This document shows, in pieces, positions 47,033 to 63,537 of a stretch of 64,000 bases of DNA; the first letter of the stretch is position 1; every line of letters starts with the position of its first letter. Position numbers and translations under genes: made by a program. This DNA is from Macrostomum hystrix. Its lineage: Eukaryota > Platyhelminthes > Macrostomidae. Below the pieces are notes generated by a model. The model was not told the origin of the DNA. It searched no databases and saw only the letters and a program-made list of their open reading frames with translations. Location: NCBI GenBank assembly GCA_950097015.1, contig CATNEN010000029.1, positions 7,975,501-8,039,500 on the forward strand, written 5' to 3'.

Positions 47033-48550
47033 CTAGAAAGAAAAGAAGCGCAAAATAAATTGCAGCAGTCTTACACATCACTATATTTTTTCTTTGAACT
47101 ACGGAAGTAAAGTAATGGGTATAGCTAATAGGGGCTAGCAAAGATTTATTAACACCGTTTCAGTGTGTTGATGATGTTCTAAGCAGCTTGTCATAAGCAG
47201 CTTCAAATACTGCTTGTTAGTAGCCTTATTCTACTTAACAGTTAAAAAAGTATTAATAAAAAATAGTCGTTGACTGCGAGGTTAAGAAACATAAGGGTTA
47301 GAAACTAACCAATATAAGTCAACTTTGAAAATATAAACGATACGAACAAATTTCTAGGCTTAAGTAGCAGGCAAGGCTTTGTTAGACTTCCTTTCCTGAA
47401 GTTTATTTCTGATCAAGTTTGTTTCTAACCAACAGTTTAATATAAACCGAGCCGCGGATCTTCAATGTCTGTATTGATCTCTCCCTGACGGCCCTGTAAT
47501 TCATTTCTAATCATTTCGCAAATTAAAAATGTACGGCATGCTGTTTCTAAGAGTAACGTCGTTTAAAACGATAAATTGGCTAGGAGGCACGATAACAAAA
47601 AATCGGGAGCATACACTAGCATATATAGAACAGACGGACGTCAATAGGGTAGTTTAAATGAGTGGAACTTATCTTAAAGTGACTCTAAGAATACGTTTTT
47701 AGCTAAGATAGCTTAAATTAAGCTGCTGATAGCGTTGTTTAAAGAAAATGTAGCTCATCTCGTGAAATTAGCTTTTAAATACGCTCGTTCAAATGCGAAT
47801 GCTTTAGAAACATTTTGAAATCTTTCTAAATCGTTAATCAGTTAAGAAAATTTTCTTGCATATAGATTTTTAAGAGTTAAAGATCGTATCCAGTTCTTAT
47901 AATTCCACTATTTCACTATTATTAAGTTTGAGAGACTTGTTCAGTTAAATAGTCAGGATCCGAATCAAAATTGAGATATATGAACACGCTTAAACACGTA
48001 ATTAAAATGTAATTTACGCTAACTTGCAGAAAAAAAAAGTGGACGAAAAAATCTAGCAGATTTAGGCGTCGGACCTAGCTGTTCTATATAATTTTTATAA
48101 TGCTTACATTGTTCTAAAATATCGGCATGATTTTTAATTCGCAGTATATAGACATGTAAGACAAGTATTCATGTCTATACGCTACATTTAAGTGATTACA
48201 TACGATTTTCCTCTTGTAGTCAGTCATTAATATAAAATTACTTTTTTCTTTGTGGGCGCCCACAAGTTTCGACCTTTACTAATAGAAATATTCTATTAAT
48301 TATAAGATTATATCGGACTAGAAAAGTTAGGAAATCCAAAATAACTGCACGGATCAAGTACTCGTAATTTAGAATTCTACTTGCACAACTATCTATGGCC
48401 GTATCATATTACTTGGTAAAAATACCAGCTAGCATATATAGAACTGATGAGTGATGATCTTGTGTTTCATGATGCAATCGAGTGTTACGACCGGAGGCTA
48501 GTTTATAGAGCGAGAAAAATAAAGCAAAACGGAACAAAAAATATAACGGC
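47033..48550. other. AT-rich region, probable first large intron of TMEM131
   Basis: No exon is recognised. The 16-mer CTAGCATATATAGAAC occurs at 47616-47631 and again at 48429-48444. The second copy lies about 110 bases upstream of the ATG of the plus-strand ORF and contains a TATA-like core. Confidence 0.45.
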
Positions 48551-49777
48551 ATGAACAATTTTCACAGGGACTCAGCATTTTATGTAGACAGCAAAAAAGA
48601 GAAATTCGGTGACAGAGAATTGAAAATAGACAAGAGCGACAACGCCTTGATAATTGACAACGAGTGCAAGCGGATTATGCGCAAGCTCTGCAGCGTCCAG
48701 CCTGCCAGTACTCTTGAGTCAGGCGAGGCGGAAGTGACGCAGCCGTCTGAATTCTTGAGCCCGGAGGATCGAATATTATTCTTTAAAACGAAGATGTTCT
48801 ACCTGCTTCAGGAGCGTTACTACTATAAACAAAAAAGTATTCGCAAAAAAAGTAAAACGGACGCCGGAGACGGCATTCTGAGGATAGCCCCGGCCTACCC
48901 TGCTTTTCTGTCGCCGTTCGGCGATTCGTCAGACAAAGACGAGATGCGCGAAGGCAATCCACTTTCGAGAAGACGCAATGCTCGCATTTCTTCTAGCACA
49001 GATAATTTCAAAACGCAGAGTACCAAGGCGCTCATTGCGAAGAGAACGTTGCCAAACGAAGCTAATCCTAGCTTGGCTCCTATGAATGAGAGGGGCAGCA
49101 TGGCTAAATTCCTAGAAAACCTTCGCAAGGCCGATGTCACCGTTGCCCGCATGCTAGAGGATAAGATTAGCAAAACAGCGGGTGGAGCTGGCTATACCCT
49201 TCTGTTCCAAAAAGAGTCGCAAAGAGCCAACATGCTCCTGAGCCTCTTCCCGGACCATTGTGAGCTCATGGAAGACGGCAAGGATGGGGAGAGCAAGCTC
49301 AACAATCTGGTTAATAACGTGAGAACTCGCATTAAATACTTCGATAAGCTGCAGCAGTTTTATGAGAGTCCCACCAATCACGACGATAACATGGAGCACG
49401 TGTTCACGGTGCCGAATGTGGAACCGAAAGTGGAGATTCCGGAGCTGGCGCTGCTCAAGACAAAGCGGCTGCACCAATTGGACGAGAAGAAGATGCAGAA
49501 TCTGTACAGCGTGTTCAAGGATGACTACACATCCGCCAAGACCACACTGATTGCGGACGGCACTCAGCCGGTGGTGCTAAGCAAGAAGAAGCTAGACAAG
49601 GTGAAGAGATACGTGGAAGAGTGTAAAGAATGGAAGGGAACAATGCTGGTACCATACATACCGATGACCAACTTCTTTGCGTTGGCTATACCCAGGAATC
49701 GGCAAGAAATTAGCCCAATGGAGTACATAGAGACGGAGAAATCAGAGTCCACGGCTCAATGCAACACAGTGCGATAG
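48551..49777 (+). CDS. intronless 408-aa protein of unknown function, probably nested in a TMEM131 intron
   Basis: A single uninterrupted frame from ATG at 48551 to TAG at 49775-49777, in otherwise AT-rich DNA. It has no tandem repeats and mixed, protein-like composition. It is hydrophilic and rich in Lys/Glu, with no signal peptide or membrane helix. Visible stretches: DRILFFKTKMFYLLQERYYY near residue 80, helix-rich MAKFLENLRKADVTVARMLE near 180, and a C-terminal hydrophobic patch GTMLVPYIPMTNFFALAIP. I recognise no domain. Lack of introns beside intron-rich genes suggests a retrocopy or a young gene. A TATA-like ATATATAG lies at about 48434-48441. It is the only substantial plus-strand gene here. 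Confidence 0.7.
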   Translation: MNNFHRDSAFYVDSKKEKFGDRELKIDKSDNALIIDNECKRIMRKLCSVQPASTLESGEAEVTQPSEFLSPEDRILFFKTKMFYLLQERYYYKQKSIRKKSKTDAGDGILRIAPAYPAFLSPFGDSSDKDEMREGNPLSRRRNARISSSTDNFKTQSTKALIAKRTLPNEANPSLAPMNERGSMAKFLENLRKADVTVARMLEDKISKTAGGAGYTLLFQKESQRANMLLSLFPDHCELMEDGKDGESKLNNLVNNVRTRIKYFDKLQQFYESPTNHDDNMEHVFTVPNVEPKVEIPELALLKTKRLHQLDEKKMQNLYSVFKDDYTSAKTTLIADGTQPVVLSKKKLDKVKRYVEECKEWKGTMLVPYIPMTNFFALAIPRNRQEISPMEYIETEKSESTAQCNTVR

Positions 49778-50012
49778 CTCATATTATTTTACAATAACTA
49801 TTTTTTTGCACACGGTGGAACACTTTTCTTCGAACAAAAGTTTATCTCAAACATACATACCTTGGCTTAAGGATATAACTGAGCGTTAATGCTGTTAAAA
49901 TTTGTTCAGAAATACGTTCAAAGAGCTAAATAATTATGCTTATTATTAATTGTGAAAAAACACGACCGCGCAAATCATAAGCAGCCAAGGCCGGGAAACG
50001 TTAAATCGAGCT

Positions 50013-51930
50013 ACAAGACCTCACTGAGCTACTTCCCTTCACTGAGCCACAACCTCTCACTGAGCTACAACCCTCACTGAGCTACAACCCTCACTGAGCT
50101 ACAACCCTCACTGAGCTACAACCCCTCACTGAGCTACAACCCTCACTGAGCTACAACCCTCACTGAGCTACAACCCCTCACTGAGCTACAACCCTCACTG
50201 AGCTACAACCCTCACTGAGCTACAACCCTCACTGAGCTACAACCCTCACTGAGCTACAACCCCTCACTGAGCTACAACCCCTCACTGAGCTACAACCCCT
50301 CACTGAGCTACAACCCTCACTGAGCTACAACACCTCACTGAGCTACAACCCCTCACTGAGCTACAACCCCTCACTGAGCTACAACCCCTCACTGAGCTAC
50401 AACACCTCACTGAGCTACAACCCCTCACTGAGCTACAACCCTCACTGAGCTACAAGACCTCAGTAAGCTACAACCCCTCACTGAGCTACAACCCTCACTG
50501 AGCTACAACCCTCACTGAGCAACAACCCTCACTAAGCTACAACCCTCACTGAGCTACAACACCTCACTAAGCTACAACACCTCACTAAGCTACAACACCT
50601 CACTCAGCTACAAAACCTCACTAAGCTACAAGACCTCAGTAAGCTACAACCCCTCACTAAGCTACAACACCTCACTAAGCTACAACACCTCACTAAGCTA
50701 CAACACCTCACTAAGCTACAACACCTCACTAAGCTACAACACCTCACTAAGCTACAAGATCTCAGTAAGCTACAAGACCTCAGTAAGCTACAAGACCTCA
50801 GTAAGCTACAACCCCTCACTAAGCTACAAGACCTCACTAAGCTACAACACCTCAGTAAGCTACAAGATCTCAGTAAGCTACAAGACCTCAGTAAGCTACA
50901 ACCCCTCACTAAGCTACAAGACCTCAGTAAGCTACAACACCTCAGTAAGCTACAACACCTCACTAAGCTACAACACCTCAGTAAGCTACAACACCTCAGT
51001 AAGCTACAAGACCTCAGTAAGCTACAAGACCTCAGTAAGCTACAAGACCTCCTCAGTAAGCTACAAGATCTCAGTAAGCTACAACACCTCAGTAAGCTAC
51101 AACACCTCAGTAAGCTACAACACCTCAGTAAGCTACAACACCTCACTAAGCTACAACCCCTCACTAAGCTACAACACCTCAGTAAGCTACAAGATCTCAG
51201 TAAGCTACAAGATCTCAGTAAGCTACAACACCTCAGTAAGCTACAACACCTCACTAAGCTACAACACCTCACTAAGCTACAACACCTCAGTAAGCTACAA
51301 CACCTCAGTAAGCTACAAGACCTCAGTAAGCTACAAGACCTCAGTAAGCTACAAGACCTCAGTAAGCTACAAGACCTCAGTAAGCTACAAGACCTCAGTA
51401 AGCTACAAGACCTCACTAAGCTAGAAGACCTCACTAAGCTACAACACCTCAGTAAGCTACAAGATCTCAGTAAGCTACAAGACCTCAGTAAGCTACAAGA
51501 TCTCAGTAAGCTACAAGACCTCAGTAAGCTACAACACCTCACTAAGCTACAAGACCTCAGTAAGCTACAAGACCTCAGTAAGCTACAACCCCTCACTAAG
51601 CTACAAGACCTCACTAAGCTACAAGACCTCAGTAAGCTACAACACCTCAGTAAGCTATAACCCCCACTAAGCTACAAGACCTCACTAAGCTACAAGACCT
51701 CAGTAAGCTACAAGACCTCAGTAAGCTACAACCCCTCACTAAGCTACAAGACCTCAGTAAGCTACAAGACCTCACTAAGCTACAAGACCTCAGTAAGCTA
51801 CAAGACCTCACTAAGCTAGAAGACCTCAGTAAGCTACAACACCTCACTAAGCTACAAGACCTCAGTAAGCTACAACACCTCAGTAAGCTATAACCCCCAC
51901 TAAGTTACAACCCTCACTAAGCTAGAACCT
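50013..51930. repeat. 17/18-bp minisatellite, about 108 copies
   Basis: The unit CTCACTGAGCTACAACCC changes along the array. The left 0.5 kb uses CACTGAGC with frequent 17-bp units. The right part uses CA(C/G)TAAGC with AACACCT, AAGACCT or AAGATCT endings and mostly 18-bp units. The 18-bp part gives a long minus-strand frame of Cys-Ser-Leu-rich repeats that I regard as spurious. Confidence 0.96.
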
Positions 51931-53344
51931 TAGTGAGTGACACTATACACTGAAAAGCGATTGCTTGTACGTGCATATAAGCCTAGAATCTTAAAAAATT
52001 AAAGAACGAAAGAAATGAAATAACAAAGGAAAGAAAACATTGAGACTTTTTTGTAGAGTTTTCCACAATTGAGAAAACCACCGCATACCTGAAAGCAGAA
52101 AAATAAAGTACATTTTGATTGCTTTTTTCGGCATAGTTAATAACTCAATAATCGTCGAATGAAGACACCAAATAAAGGCGGATTGCGCTGATTCTATTGA
52201 GTAGTATAACAATACCGGGTGTTATAGAGAAAATAATAGTGAAGCGATACGATTCGCAACAGCAAGCTGAGATAGTGCAGTTTGAATTAGAAAAAAATTG
52301 CAACACAAATTGTAACAAAATGTTCAGTACATCGCAGACTTGTGTTTTGCAAGTTGCGCTTCATTTCAGGCTTTGCACACTTCGAATGCACGAAAAGAAG
52401 TGCCCTGATATGAAACTAGAATAAAATAAAGTTAACTCAGCTAATGAGCTTTTCAGAATTGTAAACTAGAAAATCTTGACATTAAAAGTGCAAGGACCAC
52501 TAGAAGGACGGGAGGGACACTTCGTTTCTTGGAAAATTTATTAAAGGCAGATTTTCACGGAAAATGCACAAGCGAGATAGGAACATTTCACGTTTTCACT
52601 TTAAAATGTTGATAAATGTTTACTGGAGGCAGATACAGTGCCGTTCTTTTAATATATCTTGCATTTTTGTTGCATTTTTTCCAAGCAAAAAATTGGCCAA
52701 GCAAAAGACTAATTTTACGTCTGATTGGTTGCTATCGTGATTCATGATAAATAAATGAAAAAGGAGTAAGTAAAACAATTTAAATAACTGTTGCTCATAA
52801 ATAAAAACAAGTGTCCCCATTCTTCTTCTAGTGGTCCTTGCAAAAGTGTTGCAGCCTGAACATTAGCATATAATAGTTGCCACAGAGTCAGAGTAAATTT
52901 TTAACCGCCAATCACAATGTAGGACTTATCCATATTAGGAGCGAATGAAAACGTAACGCGATTAATCAAACAATTCAACTATTATATATTTACAAAGTAC
53001 ATTCAAACAGCCAATAGAGTATGAGCTGAATTTAAAGTTCAAGACCACAAGAAAGCATCCAGGTACTGCTTACGACGAAAATTTATAAAGTTATTAGACA
53101 ATCGATAATGCCCACGAAGAGGAGGACAACAAGACATGGCACCTGTTTGCGGATGTTGAAGTGCTTTTTTAAAAAATTACCATCACATTAGTAACGACAC
53201 AAGAATAAGGAGTGTTTAGAAAATCGGATGTAATGGTAAGAACTAAACATTTCTGTTTAAGAAATGCAACATTGTAAACAATATTAGAATAAAACTGAAT
53301 AATTGCACACAGAAATTCTGAATATTTGACAAAAAATTGTTTAA
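51931..53344. other. AT-rich flank between the 18-bp and 25-bp arrays
   Basis: Apart from the candidate exon at 52089-52134, I see no gene. The region probably contains the 5' end of TMEM131. Confidence 0.45.
52089..52134 (-). CDS. candidate first coding exon of TMEM131 (signal peptide), unproven
   Basis: The minus strand reads MPKKAIKMYFIFLLS, then a consensus donor G|GTATGC. A basic N-terminus and hydrophobic stretch would suit the signal peptide that TMEM131 needs. Against it, the exon ends in phase 1 while the first confirmed downstream exon (47032) starts in phase 0. A further unseen exon would therefore be required. Confidence 0.2.
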
Positions 53345-54355
53345 AATAAGGAAACAGGTGGGTCAGAAGGACACGGAAACAGGTGGGTCAGAAGGACACG
53401 GAAATAGGTGGGTCAGAAGGACACGGAAACAGGTGGGTCAGAAGGACAGGGAAACAGGTGGGTCAGAAGGACACGGAAACAGGTGGGTCAGAAGGACACG
53501 GAAACAGGTGGGTCAGAATGACACGGAAACAGGTGGGTCAGAAGGACACGGAAACAGGTGGGTCAGAAGGACAGGGAAACAGGTGGGTCAGAAGGACACG
53601 GAAACAGGTGGGTCAGAATGACACGGAAACAGGTGGGTCAGAAGGACACGGAAACAGGTGGGTCTGAAGGACACGGAAACAGGTGGGTCAGAAGGACACG
53701 GAAACAGGTGGGTCAGAAGGACACGGAAACAGGTGGGTCAGAAGGACACGGAAACACGTGGTTCAGAATGACACGGAAACAGGTGGGTCAGAAGGACACG
53801 GAAACAGGTGGTCAGAAGGACACGGAAACAGGTGGGTCAGAAGGACAGGGAAACAGGTGGGTCAGAAGGACACGGAAACAGGTGGGTCAGAATGACACGG
53901 AAACAGGTGGGTCAGAAGGACACGGAAACAGGTGGGTCTGAAGGACACGGAAACAGGTGGGTCAGAAGGACACGGAAACAGGTGGGTCAGAAGGACACGG
54001 AAACAGGTGGGTCAGAAGGACACGGAAACACGTGGTTCAGAATGACACGGAAACAGGTGGGTCAGAAGGACACGGAAACAGGTGGGTCAGAAGGACACGG
54101 AAACAGGTGGGTCAGAAGGACACGGAAATAGGTGGGTCAGAAGGACACAGAAACAGGTGGGTCAGAAGGACACGGAAACAGGTGGGTCAGAAGGACACGG
54201 AAACAGGTGGGTCAGAAGGACACGGAAACAGGTGGGTCAGAAGGACACGGAAACAGGTGGGTCAGAAGGACACGGAAACACGTGGGTCAGAATGACACGG
54301 AAACAGGTGGGTCAGAAGGACAGGGAAACAGGTGGGTCAGAATGACACGGAAACG
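53345..54355. repeat. 25-bp minisatellite
   Basis: The unit is GAAACAGGTGGGTCAGAAGG plus ACACG; about 40 copies with few substitutions (ACAGG, AATGACACG, GTCTGAAGG). A block containing CACGTGGTTCAGAATG recurs at about 53755 and 54030, so segments of several units were copied. Confidence 0.97.
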
Positions 54356-54689
54356 GAGAGTCAGTCAGAAATTTTCTACAAGCCTGACAGTGCGAATGCA
54401 TGTAATGAAATCAGAAATGGAATTCATCAGTTAAAATGTACAGCGAATCTGCTCAAGAGTACGGACTATTCTAAAAAGTCATCACACTGAGAAAAAATAA
54501 AACAAATATAATTTAAACATAACACTTTATCATTAACTAGAGATTGAAAATTGAACGATAAAGGACTTCTGTATTCTAGGGATTTGTTAGACACTGTTTA
54601 ATAAAGAAAACATTAATAACTCTTAAAGTTTTAGTCATTAAGTGTTTATGTTTTGATTGCCGAATACTTCCATGGAAATAATCACGACA
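54356..54689. other. AT-rich spacer
   Basis: Unique AT-rich sequence between two arrays, downstream of PI4K2. Nothing recognisable. Confidence 0.45.
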
Positions 54690-54980
54690 TACTTTGACTT
54701 CTTCCCTAATGACCTATCATGACCTACTTCCTTATGACCTATCATGACCTTATTTCTCATGACATACCATGACCATCTTTCACATGGCCTACCATGAACT
54801 TCTTCCTCACGACATACTCTGACTTCTTCCCTAATGACCTATCATGACATTCGTCCTCATGACCTATCATGACCTACTTTCTCGTGACCTACTATTACCT
54901 TCTTCCTCATGACCTATCATGACCTTCTTCCTCATGACCTATCATGACCTACTTCCTCATGACCTACCATGACCTACTAG
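54690..54980. repeat. irregular minisatellite just past the PI4K2 stop codon
   Basis: Diverged units of about 22-24 bases built on CTCATGACCTATCATGACCT and CTTC. The array ends some 20 bases before the PI4K2 stop, so it would lie in the 3' UTR or immediate 3' flank. Confidence 0.85.
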
Positions 54981-54997
54981 GCCCGCAGCCGGTCAGG

Positions 54998-59638
<4,641 letters not shown>

Positions 59639-60689
59639 TCTGAGGAGTCTTGATGGCTGCTTTAGCTACGGACAATAGCCAATCACTTAATCTGAAATAA
59701 TTCAATTAAAATTTTATAAACGTAACAAGTTTACTTAAGTTAATAAATTTAAAGCAAATCAATTTTTAAAGTTGTTGAATGTTAGTGGTATCTTTTTCAG
59801 ATATGGTATGCTTCTTAAAAATCCGAAGGTGCCTTTTAAGTCAATCCTAAGGATTGACAATATAATGCATAGTGCATGAAATTTAGTTTTTGTTATAGAG
59901 GAAGTTTTATCAATAAGCTATAATAATATGAAGACACTGTTTGGTACATTTTCTACAGACCATAAAAAATGTTTTACAATTTTTTCTGTCTATGGTCTAA
60001 GAACTAAAAATCTAATTTTGCCAAAAAATTGAATGTGTGGAATATTCAAATTTGCTTGCAAAGAATTATTTTTAAGTATATTTTTGTTACAAATATATTT
60101 TCTAGTGAGCTTTTATATTTTGGTTTAGGCAGACACTATGAAGGAAAATGGTAAGGATCATAGATCTCTAGGCTGTCAGTAAAACCTTCAACAGCATTTG
60201 TAAATACAAATAACATAGCTATGGGCTAAAAGTAAAATACTTGTTTGTTGTATACTGAGAAGAGAAACATGCATAAATGAAAAATTAAAAAATTCATGCA
60301 AATTTAATATATAGCTATTCAATTCAAAAACATTTTGGAAGAATTGCAACCCCTTTGTTTATATTTTTACTTTACAACATATGATTGGATATAACAGTTT
60401 CAATTGTAGATAGGTCCTAACCAAGTGAACAAAAGTCAAACTTGCTGGAAATAACTTTGTAAGTACTTTTTTGTAGTAAAATACTTTTCGTTTTTAGCAT
60501 TGCTACATTTTTTGTATTTGCTACCAAAGTGATTGGTAGATCATTTTATGTAGTTATCTGCATTAATGCATTAATTGCAGAATAGTCCATGGGCTTGGCC
60601 ATCTGGCATGGCCAAAACCATTATGTCTCACTTAGACAATTATTATAATTCAAAGTCAAAAAAGTTTAACACAAGTTTTATGTGCCTAA
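59639..60689. other. AT-rich upstream region of PI4K2
   Basis: No gene is recognised. It should contain the PI4K2 promoter and 5' UTR, but I see no clear TATA box near the start codon. Confidence 0.45.
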
Positions 60690-61155
60690 CATATAGACAA
60701 AAATATATGAGCTTGATCCCCGAGGGGTGGGATCCCCTCGCACACAGAAGAGCGGCGACTCAGAAGGGCATTCCCAGGATGATGCGGTGCAGAAAGTCCT
60801 GGGGAAGTTGCTGCCAAGCATTTGCAATGGCGTGATGCAGCTCCGAAGCATTCTGTGGTGCATTCTCTTTTCGAATGCTGCGCTTTAGAAAGTCCCAGAC
60901 ATGCTTGATTGGATTCATGTCTGGGGACCGGGAAGGCCAGCACAGAGTGCGGATCAGTAGCTGCTCTTTCACTTGACCAACAGCATCGGCTCGGTGTGGC
61001 GGTGCGTTATCATCCTGGAAAATGCAGTTGCCAACTCCTCCAAAAGCAGCGTCGGCAAACGGTAGGAACCGAGTCTGCAGAAGATCTGCGAGCAACTTCG
61101 CTGATGGACACACTGACTTCCAGAATTCCAACAGCACGCCATCGTTGAGCATTAG
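60690..61155 (-). mobile_element. Tc1/mariner transposase fragment, inactive
   Basis: The minus strand from 61152 reads MLNDGVLLEFWKSVCPS, then NCIFQDDNAPPHRA (second catalytic Asp region), then WPSRSPDMNPIKHVWDFLKR, the C-terminal catalytic block. In Tc1 elements the third acidic residue is Glu in NPIEH/N; here it is Lys. A stop follows GMPF, and the remaining tail (CVRGDPTPRG, compare the family's ARGGPT) is in another frame. The DNA-binding N-terminus and terminal inverted repeats are not found. This is a 5'-truncated fossil. Confidence 0.88.
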
Positions 61156-63537
61156 TCATTTGCCGGGCCATCGTGTGTGTGAATTAGACTGAAAATTTGA
61201 CTAAAAAATAGACTGAAAGTTACGCAGTTTTGTACCATTACACAGACCCAAGCCCCCCAAGTGACAATAAGCTTCGCTACGTGCCACAAGTTGCGTCACT
61301 CACTATAAGTGAGAAAAATTCTATCTCGCTTGGAGGGTGGAACTTTTGACTGTTGCTGAGTATAAGTGAAAATGTAGGTTAGGGTCTTTGAGTGGATGGG
61401 GAATGGCCATTTGATAAGAGAACAATCGAACAAAAACACTAACAAATATATTAATTTACAATTTAAATTAATTAAGTTTAGGCTTTAAAGAAGAGAGCAA
61501 CGTTACTTTTACGTGTTCATTTTTATAGAGTGACAATGTCAGTGACCACGTGAGTTCTAAGAAAATAGCGTAGCTTTCAGGTTTAAATAAAAAAGTAACT
61601 CACTCTTCTTTCAATTAGAGACTTCAGAAATAAACAGTTATTTTATTTTATACTAATAAAATAGCTAAGATTAGACAATTAGTTTACAAAAGCATTTTGT
61701 ATCAACTTTGATTAATGCATGGTATTTTTTATTTTGTTAGGTCGACGAATACGTGTCTGACGAATCCGCTAGTATCAGTTATCCGTTGTCATTTTAGTTT
61801 TGCAAACCACGCGTAATATATTTATTTTAGACTTATGGTCTTGAGAGGATTTTACATATATATGTCTGAATTATGCACAGCTTTATAAGACCTATGTTTG
61901 AGACCGCTTGTAATAGGTGATGGGTGTCTTTGAGTGTTTCAGTGGGTATCTTGATGTTGAAGTAAAGCAGACCTTTAATGTTCTAGTTTTTTAATATTTA
62001 ATATTGCTATACTATTATAGCAATTTCGAAAAATAATTTTCTGCAACATTATGTTACGCACAAAATGCATGTGATGTACACCACATTGATTTTAAAAGTA
62101 TAGCATTTTTGCGAAAGTTTTGGTCAAAAAACAAATAAGATAATTTGCGTCTTATACTGACGGGTGTTTTACTTGTAACAATGATTTTAACACACTAACG
62201 CCGACACTTTAAAGTAGCGCATTTTTTCGTTAACATTGTAAATCTATAGGAAAGCATAGATTACGGCGACTAATTAATTTTTGATCGAGTGAAGGAGGGA
62301 CTAAAAATATATAAATTGTATTGATGTTTTAAAACAAGAATCAAGAAACCACAGAATCGGCATTTTTTATTAAATTTGAAAGGCGTTGAGTTGAGGCGTT
62401 TATTTATTCTACACTATATCAAGGAGAAAATAAAGTAAAAGAATTATGCTTTAAATATGTGTCTATTAAACTAAATCAAAACAGAAATGTGATTAAGATT
62501 TTATAAAATTATTTATCAGACAAAAGGTAAACAAGATTACGATGTGAATTTTGTGCCGCGGTACTTTATCTGCTTTACACAGAAAAGGAAACTTTAGAAA
62601 GTAACGCCACCATGAACAAAGAAGAAAATCAAAAATACTGTACGTTAAACAGTACAAATGGTTGTTATTTACTATACTAGTATAAATTACAGGCATGTAT
62701 ATTATCTTACTCATCAATCTGAAAGTTCAATCGGGAATAAAAATAGCATGTTTCCAGAATTTTGGTTACTTGCAGTCTAAGGTTTATGCCACTAAATAAG
62801 AGTAGCTGTTGATTGTGCTAAGCACAGGGAAGCTCACTTAAGAGCATTTGATAAAAAAGTATAGCAAAAACTACTACATATCAACACTTCGTACACAACA
62901 GTAATGCAACACGATGTCTGCACGGCAATCAACAGACGCACGAAACTAAGGTAGTAAAAGCTTAACCCGTCCAAAAACGGCAAAAGTGGCCATTAGCTGA
63001 AAAAAACGTTAATAAGCTGTTTGTGGTCTGTTTAAGTTAGCATGGCTCGCTTTGTGTTCTGTTCAGTTTGATAGCGAATTCACTATACCTGTTACACAAA
63101 GGCACAGTACTGTACACATCTACGCCAATCAAAGGCGCACTATATTGTAAAACCATAGTCAAACAGTGTTATAAAAACTAATAAAGAAAAAATTGTGTCC
63201 TAGCAATTTTTTGTTTGTTATGCGCATCAGAAAAAAGTGACGTGGCAGACATGGCATACTACTGCGAGTAAAGCCAATCGTCAAAGGAGTTCAGTGCCTT
63301 AATAGGGACAGCAATGGAAAGTCAGAGAATAACCTAGACTACTTACAAATACTACGAACTACGAGCCCTGATAACAGCCTATATGTAGCGAAAAAGCTTT
63401 ACGCAGTGCCTACTTAGACAAGTCAAATAGGTATTGTAAAATGAGAATGCTTATGATACAAAGACCAGGAAAGTAGAAACTTTAATAAGCCTTAGTCACT
63501 TATAATTTGCTTGTCATGTTTTTAAACTGAAAACACG
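61156..63537. other. AT-rich intergenic region
   Basis: About 2.4 kb without a recognisable gene, RNA or array. It is the 3' flank of the next minus-strand gene. Confidence 0.5.

Noticed and set aside
50604-51847. 336-codon Cys-Ser-Leu-Leu-Arg repeat protein
   Set aside because: Pure 18-bp repeat translation, with no unique flanks or conserved end.
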